DNA of 64,000 bases from Strigamia acuminata (lineage: Eukaryota > Arthropoda > Chilopoda > Geophilomorpha > Linotaeniidae): assembly GCA_949358305.1 (NCBI GenBank), contig OX442314.1, positions 53,453,369 through 53,517,368 on the forward strand, written 5' to 3'. How positions within the stretch are numbered: position 1 is the first letter of the stretch; each line of letters opens with the position of its first letter. A program made the translations under genes and the position numbers. The notes beneath the pieces are model-generated. The model did no database searches. It was given only the letters and a program-made list of their open reading frames with translations, and was not told the DNA's origin. Shown one piece after another: positions 22,183 through 32,526 of the stretch.

Positions 22183-22800
22183 TTAATACGGCGACGACCA
22201 ATGTCGGGTCCTAGGTCTTCGAGTGGGCCCATAACCCCCTCGAATATTCGCACGAAATCGAGAGCCACGGCCTCTAAACGGGGCTCGGTATTGTCCTCTC
22301 GATGGTCGGTTTGTCGCAGTATAAATGCCCGGTAGGTTGGTGCGTTTCGCGCACACCTTGATCGCTCTGCCCCTGAACAGCGATTCGTCCATGGCCAAAG
22401 CGACCGCCACCGAATCCGAATCGGCGAACTCGATGTACGCAAATCCCTTGGGATGACCCGTCAACTTGTCGGACATTATGGTGACTCTATTGACCGCTCC
22501 GCATCCGACGAAATGTCGTTCCAATTCGTCCGCCGTCGTCCCGTAGTCGACGTTTCCGATATAGATGGATCGCGAATCCGACTCCGCCGCGTCTATTACC
22601 GGTGATTGCGAACCTGAAGATTCGCCACGATTTAGTATTCCAATGTCCACTTGCAGTTGCTTTAATTTGGCCGTTTCCTCTGCAATTTCTCGCGCCCGGG
22701 CTTGGAGTTCTTCCAGCGGCGAATCGGCGTTGTTGCCGTCCTCAACACGTTTTTCTTCGTAGTCCAATGAATCGTTCATTTCTACGTTAGTTTCCGCCAT
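22183..22800 (-). CDS. PABPN1: Nuclear poly(A)-binding protein 2 (PABPN1-like), intronless
   Basis: The 205-aa ORF has the family layout. First comes an acidic N-terminus, then a coiled-coil helix (EELQARAREIAEETAKLKQL, about residues 31-50). One RRM follows with RNP2 (SIYIGNVDYG, about 81-90) and RNP1 (GFAYIEF, about 120-126). The tail is Arg/Gly-rich (YRAPFRGRGSRFRANIRGGY). PABPN1 coats nascent poly(A) tails in the nucleus, boosts poly(A) polymerase and controls tail length. The ATG at 22800 was chosen because it starts the canonical MAETN acidic tract; an upstream ATG-like extension is not conserved in type. The gene has no introns and an unusually sequence-poor N-terminus, so it may be a retrocopy or an embryonic paralogue. 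A TATA box lies upstream. Confidence 0.93.
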   Translation of the reverse strand: MAETNVEMNDSLDYEEKRVEDGNNADSPLEELQARAREIAEETAKLKQLQVDIGILNRGESSGSQSPVIDAAESDSRSIYIGNVDYGTTADELERHFVGCGAVNRVTIMSDKLTGHPKGFAYIEFADSDSVAVALAMDESLFRGRAIKVCAKRTNLPGIYTATNRPSRGQYRAPFRGRGSRFRANIRGGYGPTRRPRTRHWSSPY

Positions 22801-22870
22801 TTGAAAGTAAATGTGGTGTGTGTCGGTTCGGGTTTGCAACGACTCTGTGGAGATTGAAGAGAGAAATTCG

Positions 22871-22880
22871 TCTTTTTATA
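22871..22880 (-). promoter_or_regulatory. TATA box of the PABPN1-like gene
   Basis: TATAAAAAGA on the minus strand lies 71 bp upstream of the start codon, which would place transcription start near 22845. The sequence and spacing fit a core promoter, suggesting the intronless copy is expressed. Confidence 0.5.
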
Positions 22881-23219
22881 CAACAATGCAAATACGTCGT
22901 CTGTGCGTTTGTTGTCCAGTGATTGGATCAATCGCGCAAACGTCGTGTGGACAACTTGTAGGCCCGACAGTGTGGCCATCTCGTGGTTATCGAAAATTTG
23001 CATTTTAGTGTCGATAAATTGGATTTGTGAAAAGAAATAATTCGGATTGTTATAGAAAGTTTGAATAATTGAAATCGAAATGATTGATTTGGGAAAAGTC
23101 AATTTCGGACTAGTTCAGACATTTAATAAAAACGATGAAAACAATGAAAACTTTTTTAATTCCGTAATTAAGACTTTTTATTGGAAACGTGCACTTGAAT
23201 TGGCTCGACTGAATTGAAG

Positions 23220-23525
23220 GCGCCGTGCATTGCCGTGAAGTGTAAGGGGACAGATGAGACAACCAACCGTAGCAATTTCTTCGAATGACGTTCCTGACGG
23301 CGTTCTGGAGTTGTATAAATGTTCAGAGATGTTGGCATGCTGGACATGCAGTTGAAGAGAATACGAACAATACCGAAAGCAATGTTATTTTTAATAATCT
23401 GTTTGTCAAATACAGTAAACACAAAAAGGTGTAAGCAGAAAAGAGATTTTTACATTTAATTTGAAATTCGGGTTTTACAGGTTTCGTTTGTGTTTTAAAA
23501 ATTGAGAAATTAAGCGAGAAAAAAA
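23220..23525. repeat. Segmental-duplicate fragment of zinc-finger gene flank
   Basis: This block (GGCGTTCTGGAGTTGTATAA through TTAAGCGAGAA) recurs with over 85% apparent identity at 58528-58750, beside a zinc-finger gene 3' end. It recurs in part at 48714-48865. It is therefore a detached copy of the 3' flank of the zinc-finger family, without the coding part. The small minus-strand ORF 23168-23422 is inside it and is not a gene. Confidence 0.75.
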
Positions 23526-23621
23526 ATAAAAAGTTATAATTTAATTAATTTTAATTTTTTAACAAATATAAAATAACAAACATTAACATTACTGCTAAAA
23601 ATAAATAAACGAATTTGAACT

Positions 23622-24140
23622 CGCACTTGTATATGCAATGATTTCCCTTGTTGATTTTACATTGGCGGTGATATCGTGCAACAGATAATTAAATGTGTAA
23701 TTAGGTAATTGGATTTGCAGCTTGACTTTCTTTTCTGAGTGCAGAGTTGTTACTATGGTGAGCCAACCTGTTTTTTATTCATTGACTTGTAGACTGCGTG
23801 GAAGAGTGTTTAGTTGGATAAAATCGGTGTTCCAAGGTGGATTAATGAGCCTTGAGAGACAGATGATGGTAGCACTTGTGTTTGCAATGATGCCACTTGG
23901 CGGTTTTGCATTGGCGGTGATGTCGTGCTACGAATCAATAAATGTGTAATTAGGCGCACTGCAAATTGTTTGATCACAGCCGCAGTGTCAAAACATTTTG
24001 GATTTATAGCTTGACTTTCTTTTAAGAGCGCAGAGTTGTTACTACGGTGAGTCAACATGTTTTTTATTGATTAACACGTAGACTACGTGGAAAAGTGTTT
24101 AGTTGGATAATATCGGTGTTCCAAGGTGGATTAATTTTAC
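23622..24140. repeat. Tandem duplication, unit about 250-290 bp
   Basis: Two head-to-tail copies share TTGCAATGATxxC, CATTGGCGGTGATxTCGTGC, GCTTGACTTTCTTTT and GTTGGATAAxATCGGTGTTC. They run about 23622-23870 and 23873-24140, with small indels. No coding content is recognised. Confidence 0.75.
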
Positions 24141-24439
24141 AAGGTTTGTTCTCAATGTGGTCCTAACGAACATTTCAGACTTAGTTTCTGTTTCACTTTA
24201 AAGTAATATTTATCATTAATTGTAGAATATATTTAATTTTGAAAACCCGATTTTTTTCTCTCCAGTGTTTGTGGTTGAGGTGTGAGATTTTGATTGTTCA
24301 ATCACACTAATTAGTGACAACGGTGATGGTGACCGCTTGACCAGCCAAGGGTGACCAGTGTCACTACCGCACACGGCCCAATGATCCCGTAGTGTATTGG
24401 CACCACAAGGAATTGTGCAGGTTTAAGTGTGCTAAAAAA

Positions 24440-24469
24440 GTACATTGTATTGGCAACAATACAATGTAC
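24440..24469. other. Perfect 13-bp hairpin
   Basis: GTACATTGTATTG and its exact reverse complement are separated by the 4-nt loop GCAA. It lies about 275 bp upstream of the DEG/ENaC start. It could be a transcriptional hairpin, a tiny foldback, or the end of a small element. Confidence 0.6.
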
Positions 24470-24744
24470 AAGGCATCATGCAGCTTCCATCTTTTTCCCC
24501 TAGTGGCGGTTGGCCAGGTAACCATGCAATAAAGAAAATCTACTTCTATTAGAGGAGTAGATGGAGGAAGTTTTAGGCCCAAGCTCTTGATTGTTTCCAG
24601 AATGCCACGAGTAAGACCATAGCCATCACAAGATTTGTATTTTTATTACCGTTTGCTGATCCCAGACGAATTAAAATCACACATTTCGTGCCGATATAAC
24701 AAAGATTTTATGTAAAATTTGCAGATACCGTCGTGGAAGTCATT

Positions 24745-27700
24745 ATGATGCTTAATCAGCGCAGATTCCAAAGACTTCGCAGAGTGATAAGACCATTGGT
24801 CGTTGAGTCAATCAACAAAGATAAGGAAATTTCACCAGAGTTTTACACACTTCTGGATCACACACGTTCGCACGCATTTCGTGTTTTTTGGACGTTGCTT
24901 GTCGTCATCTGTTTTTTCGTTTATTGCTACCAAATGCACGATTGCATTTCGTATTTCTCGTCCGAACCAAAGGCTGTTGATGTGTTTCAAAGGGAATTGG
25001 AGCACTTTCAGTTACCACCGGTGTCTGTTTGCATACCGTCATTCAAAAATCACAGTGAGCAAGATTGGTATCCGGGTTGGAAAAATCTTATCAAATAGGC
25101 CATTTTGGAAAACTGACCTCTCATTGTGATTCCTTGGATAATATCTAGAGTCACTACAGCATTATATGTTTATAACAAATTTGAACCTCTATAGTGGCCA
25201 GATCACTCTCTCCTGTTTGTCGTGATTGATCCTGCCCAGATGTACTCATTTTGCTCACTGTACAGTACATATAAACGAATTACATTTAGGTATCGAAAGC
25301 CTCGAAGAATTATCTCATTTTGACCAGACAAAACTTTGGAATTTGGACTACCCTATTGACATAATGAAAAAGATCACATTTGGAAGAAGCAACTATATGG
25401 TATGATACAAATTTCTGTGTTTCCATGTAAATTGTATACATTTTTATTGTATTAGCCAAATGTCCATATGGGGATTGATCAAAAACACAGAATCACACCT
25501 TTTGGCACGTGTTCACAACTAAAGAGTTAAGTATAATTAGATAATCAACGAGAACAATAAAAATTTTGGTTGTCCGTAAACTATATTTTTCAATTGTGTT
25601 AACTATTGTACACTTTTATATCAGTGAACAGATCATTGGAACATTCTGAGCTTGCAATGAGCTTGAAATTATACATGGATATGCCTGCAAAAACTGGACT
25701 TTTTCATGTATAGTATTGCAAATAGTCGAATCTCTTCTGTTGGTAAATCTAATAATTTAAAAATCCTATTTTAGCTCTCATGGGATAAACCATTTGATTT
25801 TCAATTCGTAGTAGGTAGGGCCGGTCAATATGTATTATTTTATGGCTTCTCTGTGACACAAGTAAGAATAATAATAAATCCACATCAAAGGGTTTCCACT
25901 CAAAACTATAAAGGTAGTGGGAAGTACTTTGGTATCCCATAATTATGGGCCCTAAGCTTTAAAGTCAGGGGTTTTTAGTTTTTCAGATGTGATAGTATAG
26001 GTATAACCGTCAATTATCCAATTAAGAACAATTCTCAACTTTCAAGTGACCAACAAAAAATTTTTGAGAGGGGCATAGTAGTTACTATGCCACAACGTAG
26101 AACTACATCCCGGTAGGAGTGGCGCTAGGAGTTGTCGTTGTTGCTTGTTGGTGTATTTGCTATCAGTATTGGTCTGTGCTGAGAGAAGTAAGAAATGTTT
26201 CTGTGCGCATTGGGTTATGTTGTTGATACAATGTTGATTTCCGGGGTTGTTTAAGCGCCATCTCGCGATGGGAAATGTTTCCCATCTTGACATTCTGAGG
26301 TTTGCAAACAATTTGAGTTGGCTTCAGTAGCTATTTCTGTTGCTTGCACTGGTTTAAATTTCTGCCAACAAGACGTAGTTTTACATCAAAATATTGATGG
26401 ATTGAAGTTGAAATTAATATTTTAACAGTATTTGTTTCTGAGCACGAAAGAAGAGCCGTGTGTGCCTAACGAAGAGTTTATATCCTGTGGTTTGCAATGC
26501 ATCCTGAAGAAGCTTGATAAACATACCTGCTGGTAATGTATAAATCATATTTCTGCCTTCCATTAAACTGCTTTGATCCTGCAATAATAATACAAGGGTT
26601 ATCCACAAATAACCCGAGTTCCCTTTTGGAGGCAAGGCCCCTTCTAGTATTTGCTTCTCCCACTAGGTGAGTATTCCAGGAACCTTTCGGCATCAGTATA
26701 TCAGATGGAATTCTTGTTAGATGGTGCGTGAGCTTGTGCTAAAAAGGGCCTGCCCTCCAGCAGAGAACTCTGGTTGTATTTGGGTACCCCCAAAAAGACA
26801 AGGTCTTTCGCTTAAGTGTTCAATACAGTAATACAGTATGTTACATATCGGTCATAAAAATTGTCACCTCCAATTTTTATGACTGCAATTGCACATACAT
26901 TTATACATATGTATTGAATGTAATTATTAGCATTCCATATTCTTTTATAAAACAATGTGACAATCCCTGCAACAATTCTAAAGATATATACGAATTGCTT
27001 GAAAAACACCAAACGAATGTAGCAGGAATAATACCAACTAATGAGTGCAAGTGCACAAGAAGCTGTCAAGATGAAGTTTATAATTTTAAATTAGAATTTG
27101 TACCAAGTTCTAACAACACCCAGACCATTATACGTTTATCAGATCAACACATAACTTTGTTCGAAGAAAGATTGCTCTATGACGTAATCAGTCTACTCTC
27201 TGACTTTGGTGGAAATCTCGGTCTTTGGCTGGGTCTTTCATTACTTTCTCTGATTGATGGCATAATTTGTTGCGCAAAAAGGAATAAGAGACAACAAATC
27301 AAGACGAGCACGATTAAAAAAGTTGAAAAATACCTTGACAAATGTCGCGCAGCATTTAAAGAAACAGTAGACAGAAAAACCAATTGGATTTATGCAGTTT
27401 ATTTCAGTTGCACCCTAGTGGGGTGTTACATTCTGCAAACTCGAATCAGCTTGTACTTATCTGGACCCATTCAGAAAGCAGTCAAGATTGAAGACCCTAA
27501 GAACATCACATATCCAGACATCATTCTTTGTCCAGGGACGCATAGTGGAAAACTCAATTTAAATAAAAAACGCTTTTTCGACAAATATCTCAAGAAGAAC
27601 ACAACCAAGTGTGATGTAGATGCATATGATCTTATACAGTTCAATAGAATCGACGCAGAAACGCTGTGGAATAAGCAGTTTCAAGCTAAACTGCTGGATG

Positions 27701-28839
27701 CTAGCCAATTTTCAGCTATGGTAAGTCATTCATTTTTAAATATAAATAAAAAACACTCGTGTAAATTTTCACTTACCTGATGGCTGACATTTCTTAACTG
27801 AGCCATCAATATTAATATCACTTCAAACCATACAAACCACATTATATCTTACAATATATTTATATTTCTCATGTACAGATGAGTGGATTTGACATATATA
27901 GCTCTAACATGACCTGGCTAAACTATACGGATGGTGTCTGCATGAAACAATCGTTTGGTAATTGCACTTCAAGACGTTAAAATCCACTTATTAATTTACT
28001 TTTACTTTTCTAAGAACCCAGAAAGTTTAAGACGCTCACTATAGCTCTTTTTGTGTTAGTGGAAGTGACCAATATTTGCAAACCAGAAGTTACAAGTGTA
28101 ATTACAATTAACAATTCCGATCATTGTGGTTTCAATATAACCGTCTTCTTTATTTTGTTTTAGGTGTATTGCAATGCACCTGGAGATCCAAATTTCCCGA
28201 ATGCATTTAAAGTAGAAATTTCATCTCTTCATATGAATCCAATTCTGTTTAAAGTATTAAAGGTGCAACATTTGAACACTTTGCGAAACCCATGTACCTC
28301 AAATGTAACTAAACATTACCACTGCAAACAAAACTGTTTGGCAGACAAAATGAAAAAACATCAACCGTGCAGGTCAAGTATAATTTAATCTTTGATCACT
28401 GAAATTAAATTGATAATCGCATCGTAATTTTTATTTCTTTGACAGTATGCCGTTCGCATTCAAGGAGAACACTCGCATGTGCAATTCTTCATCAATGGCG
28501 AAAGATGTGCGCAGTTTGTATTATAAAATTCACTCGTCGACCGATGTTGAAAAAGAATGCGCATGCCCACTACCTTGTCAACAATTGACTTACAAACTTA
28601 GTCCATTCCAATACCCAATGAAACAAGCGACGGCGATAATATTCACCATGTTCACAAATAAGGTGGAGTTTATAAAGGAAGAATTGGTGTATTCGTTTGG
28701 AGCTTTGGTTTCCGACATTGGAAATGCATTGGGACTCACTCTTGGTATATCTCTGCTCCTCGTAATGCACGTTGGGTGTAATCAATGGTTTCCCTTTGTT
28801 CAGAAAAATTATAATTCTCTAGTTAACCTAAAAGACTGA
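24745..28839 (+). CDS. Fused tandem DEG/ENaC channel, two subunits in one ORF, 11 exons
   Basis: Exons: 24745-25075, 25290-25399, 25456-25525, 25625-25707, 25775-25923, 26443-26532, 26931-27720, 27879-27957, 28060-28097, 28164-28372, 28446-28839. They sum to 2343 nt, 780 aa, all GT-AG. Subunit A has TM1 at about 47-63, ITPFGTCSQL, Cys-rich finger exons and TM2 at about 370-392 with the selectivity filter GLS in LGLWLGLSLLSLID. After a cytosolic linker of about 35 residues, the same exon continues into subunit B: TM1 at about 430-450 and ITYPDIILCPG. Then come YTDGVCMKQSF, CACPLPCQQ, and TM2 at about 737-759 with filter GIS (GLTLGISLLLVMH). Family members are trimeric amiloride-type Na+ channels, including arthropod pickpocket proteins. 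The gating His-Gly before TM1 is not evident. The 38-nt exon 9 is the weakest call. Confidence 0.85.
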
Positions 28840-29680
28840 CAATTAATTTGCTGTTGATTACCGTATTTTCCAGACAATCATAAGATGCACCCTAACTCTC
28901 AATAAAACATTATTTTATGTAACTTTGATTAATCTAAAATGCAAAAACCTGTAATCAGTGTGACAATTTGTGACAATTCTACTTTTATGGCATAGAATAA
29001 ACGATTAAACTATCCAAAAAGATAAGATTAACACCTTACACGAGATAAGCTAAAACGTGTGTGCAAGTAAATACAATTGAATAAGACATACAATGATAAT
29101 TACGAGTTTGTACGTTTATTAATTTATAAACTAGGTTTGGAGATCTATCCTGTGTAAAACGGGAGGCATCAACTGGTTGAGTGTCTGGTTGAGTGTCCAA
29201 GCTGGTATATTGACAGCGATAAATAGATATCAGCTGTCGAGCTTAGTGAAAGAATCAGAGAACACAAACAAAAAGCAGAGGTCTGACCAAAACCAGAACT
29301 TATGTAATGTGATTGCTTTGCCACCCAGGGTGACCTGCGTCACTGCCACACTCCGCCTTACGGCCCCAAGGTCATCCCCTCTGTGGGTGGACTAACCTAG
29401 CCTGGGGGAAGAGGGAGCTGAGTGGTGTGGGGAGGAGTCGAAAGAGAAGTCGGACTGTCTTTGTCTGTCATCGGTCGTGCTAGACAGAGATGAGTCTCTC
29501 TCCGACCGTGAAGAACAAGACATGACAAGACATGTCCCGGGCTATCGTGAACTCTGCACTCCTCGCCATTTACCACACCGAAACTCAGTGTTATGGCGGT
29601 CTCCATAATGCATCCTCCATGAGTGGCTGTTTGGGTCGTAGGTGAGTACAACATGAATGTTATGTTGAACCGACTCACGC
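28840..29680. repeat. Transposon-derived spacer with LTR-like fragment
   Basis: After the channel gene, a CCGTATTTTCCAGAC motif (28861) resembles the end of a DNA transposon. Segment 28972-29190 (TTGTGACAATTCTACTTTT ... GGAGGCATCAACTGGTTGAG) matches the outer end of the long LTR at 59104-59345, so it is a diverged LTR fragment. The stretch 29290-29680 is GC-richer (G-rich at 29401-29450) without a recognisable gene. Confidence 0.5.
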
Positions 29681-29682
29681 CG

Positions 29683-29980
29683 AGTGTGATGGGTCGGTTG
29701 CCGGTGCGGTGTGCCTAACTGGCACCACCGCAATGAGTGACGGGATTCCCCATACCCCCTAGACAACACATATTAAAGGCCAACAACCAATAATAGGGAG
29801 TCTTAGTCATTTCACGTGAGTATGCGTCACACACCAGGATAACCAGTCCCCGAGTTACCATGGCGAAGACCATACCAGTCACAATTGAGGGCCCTGTCCG
29901 AGATATTGAACTTGGAAAATTTTTTTTTGTGTCCGCCATTTTTTTTCCTTTGTGTTGCAATTCCTTGTTACACTTTGCTT
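29683..29980. repeat. Direct repeat A (about 300 bp)
   Basis: It matches 31972-32265 at roughly 93-95% by eye (shared GGGTCGGTTGCCGGTGCGGT, CAACAACCAATAATAGGGAG, GTCCGAGATATTGAACTTGG). Same orientation. Together they could be ends of one element, LTRs of an old retroelement, or dispersed copies of a SINE or TRIM. No tRNA-like promoter was recognised. Confidence 0.8.
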
Positions 29981-30108
29981 TACACTTTGGTTGGGCTCAA
30001 CGAGCAATTGGAATTGTCTGGCAAGAATATCCCGAATGGTAAAGAAAAAGATTAAATCTAAGCTAACATAAATACGCGAGCGAAGTCGGCACGCAGTGTT
30101 GGACCAAA

Positions 30109-31021
30109 TACCGTATTTTATCGATTAAGAGCCGCAGCTCTCATTCCAAACTGCCATTTTTGTCAGCAATTACAATTATTGTTTTTCGTTTCTTACATTT
30201 GTTTAATATAACCAGTGTTGTATCGAACTAGAACTAATAGTTCGCGTTCGCGAACTTAGTTCGTAGTTCGCGAACTAAGAACGCGAACTAGTTCACCTTT
30301 TTTGAAGAACTTAAAAAACGAACGAAGTTCGTTTTTTTAACACGAACTAAGTTCTAGTTCGTTAATTAGTTCGTTCCTCCGACGTTATAGGTCACGGCCA
30401 ATCATAGACGATTTTTATAGTATAAAACGAGTGTAATTTCATTGAATAAAACAACTTGTGATTTTCTTCCCTGACTACTTGTTGCGTGCTTTATTGTTTT
30501 GGTGGATTTGGCGGATTTGCAACAATAGTTTTCGTAATTCACTTTCGTAATCGCTTTTTCCGAGATCTGTTATCGTAATATGGAATAAATTTAATAATTT
30601 AATAATTTTTTACAGTAAATAAATGTCTTCTTCCAGTATAAAATGGTGTAAATAAAAATTTGAATTCAGAAAAAAAAAGTTTGTAAAGTGAACTGAACTA
30701 GAACTGAACTAGAACTGAACTAGAACTTAGTTCACTTTGAGATTTTGGGGTGAACGGGAACTAGAACTAGTTCACTGAATTGAAAACGGTGATGAACGCG
30801 AACTAGAACTAGTTCGCGATTTAGTGAACGAGATACAACACTGAATATAACTAACGAAGTCTGAACGTCACAAACGAAGTGTACGTTCATCGTTCGTGAA
30901 GTTAAGTACGGAAACAATACCATACTTTTGCAAAAGTACTACATTCTTGGTGTCTCAGCTGCGGCTACTATTCGAGGGTGGCTCCAATTCGAGAGCGACT
31001 CTTAATCGGTAAAATACGGTA
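30109..31021. mobile_element. DNA transposon with CCGTATTTT inverted ends, hosting a hAT MITE
   Basis: TACCGTATTTTATCGATTAA at 30109 is mirrored by TTAATCGGTAAAATACGGTA ending at 31021, with further inverted similarity (AGAGCCGC..CTCTC). The element has no transposase and is split by the 631-bp MITE at 30213-30843, so it is the older insertion. Confidence 0.65.
30213..30843. mobile_element. hAT-type MITE with 8-bp target duplication
   Basis: Terminal inverted repeats CAGTGTTGTATCG and its near-complement GAGATACAACACTG bound 631 bp rich in palindromic GAACTAGTTC and GTTCGCGAAC subterminal repeats. It is flanked by perfect 8-bp direct repeats AATATAAC at 30205-30212 and 30844-30851. An 8-bp duplication and CAGTG ends are hallmarks of the hAT superfamily. 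No coding sequence. Confidence 0.9.
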
Positions 31022-31170
31022 CTCTCGCACAAAAAAGAGGACATAAACAACAACACGGTGCGGATTGTGTAAAATCGTACTATATTTTGCACTTTGCAGG
31101 AACGAGGCAATACTCTTCCCAGATTGAGAGATTAAATGTATAGAAAGATGAGCTGCTGATCCGTGGTATT

Positions 31171-31674
31171 ATGGGAATTCTCAATAAATGCCTCCAAGAA
31201 AAAGTGCCTAAAGTAAACATTTTTTCAAAATGTGAATATTTGGTCAGTTTTAGTAAGTTTAATCATTTTTAATTTTATTTTTATACATTTTGTAATTTAT
31301 TTAATAATTAAATTTTTTTTAGGCCAAGCTGAATTAGACAAATTGAAAGTAGCCGATTGGAAAAATCAAGGCGCACTTATCCGCTGTCATAAGGAGCTGG
31401 AAAATTTACATGAATTTTTCGAAAAGATGGATATGCGTTTGGTAAATATTAATTTTTTTTTAATTTCTATTGGATTAATTTTTTTTTTTTTTTTTGTTTT
31501 AGCATGTAGCAACTCCCGAAGATGGATATGCGTTTGGTAAATATTAATTTTTTTTTAATTTCTATTGGATTAATTTTTTTTTTTTTTTTGTTTTAGCATG
31601 TAGCAACTCCCGAAATGGTGCATTTCCAGAAGGACACTGATTTGGTCGAAAGGGCTCTTAAAAACTATCCCTAA
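31171..31674 (+). CDS. Small 3-exon gene of unknown family, 92 aa
   Basis: Exons 31171-31252, 31323-31441 and 31597-31674 splice in phase to 279 nt. The protein is mostly helical: MGILNKCLQEKVPK, SQAELDKLKVADWKNQG, KELENLHEFFEKMDMRL, HVATPEMVHFQKDTDLVERA. AATAAA overlaps the stop (31673). Upstream, the same frame reads more coding-like sequence (QYSSQIER, KDELLIRGI) interrupted by a TAG near 31138. The gene may therefore be a 5'-disrupted pseudogene or start at the internal Met. The second intron and its borders are tandemly duplicated (31426-31614). I do not recognise the family. Confidence 0.5.
31426..31614. repeat. 95-bp tandem duplication across an exon-intron-exon border
   Basis: 31426-31520 and 31521-31614 are almost identical. 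Each holds an exon end (GATGGATATGCGTTTG), a GT donor, the whole T-rich intron, a TTTTAG acceptor and the next exon start (CATGTAGCAACTCCCGAA). Using the first donor with the second acceptor keeps the frame; including the middle mini-exon would shift it. Confidence 0.9.
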
Positions 31675-31971
31675 TAAAAAAAATTGATTGATTATAAATA
31701 CTGTATGTATAAAAATAAAGAACTGTAATTGAATATTCCTGGTCCATTACCGCATTAAATTATTCTAGAATTATTGTTACCTGCAAACTTCCTCTATTTA
31801 TTTACCTACTTTCCTTTATTTTCCATCGATTTTTTTGCTGCCCGTTTTCCTTTAGGTTAGGTTACTGAAATGTTACATTTTGTAACGTATCAATGACGAA
31901 AATGGCCATTTTTACCATTACAAATGGCTAAAAGTAAAACTAAAACCATGTCACCCATGGGGCTCACGCCC

Positions 31972-32265
31972 TGTGTGTGACGGGTCGGTTGCCGGTGCGG
32001 TGTGCCTAACTGGCACCCCCGCAATGGGTGACGGGATTCTCCATACCCCTAGATAACACATATTAAAGGCCAACAACCAATAATAGGGAGTCTTAGTCAT
32101 TTCACGTGAGTATGCGTCCCACACCAGGATAACCAGTCCCCGGGTTACCTTGGCGAAGACCATACCAGTCTCAATTGAAGGCCCTGTCCGAGATATTGAA
32201 CTTGGAAATTTTTTTTGTTAGCCATTTTTTTTGGCTTTGTGTTGCAATTCTTTGTTACACTTTGC
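31972..32265. repeat. Direct repeat B (about 300 bp)
   Basis: Second copy of the repeat at 29683-29980, same orientation. The 1.99 kb between the two copies contains the nested MITE pair and the small gene. Confidence 0.8.
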
Positions 32266-32526
32266 TCTCAATTGTATTGTTTTCATTTACTTTTGTTTTT
32301 GGCTTGTGGGTTATGCTTTTTATGACTAAGGAATTTGAAAGGTGTTTTTGCCAGTCACTTTGGGTTTCAGAGGCCTAGTTGTAGGTGGGGGCTGAGTGCT
32401 TTTTCATTTAAAGGTTATTGAATTGTATTTTTCTCTTTGCTGGTGTGGTTGAGGACTCTGGAATTTATTTTCAGACGCACTGCAACCAACCAAACATTTT
32501 GGTGTTTATTTCTCTGGGTTCCCTCG

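Noticed and set aside
22564-22839. Upstream extension of the PABPN1-like ORF to 22839 and plus-strand ORFs inside it
   Set aside because: The extension lacks the family's acidic start and would begin at a non-canonical position; the plus-strand ORFs are shadows.
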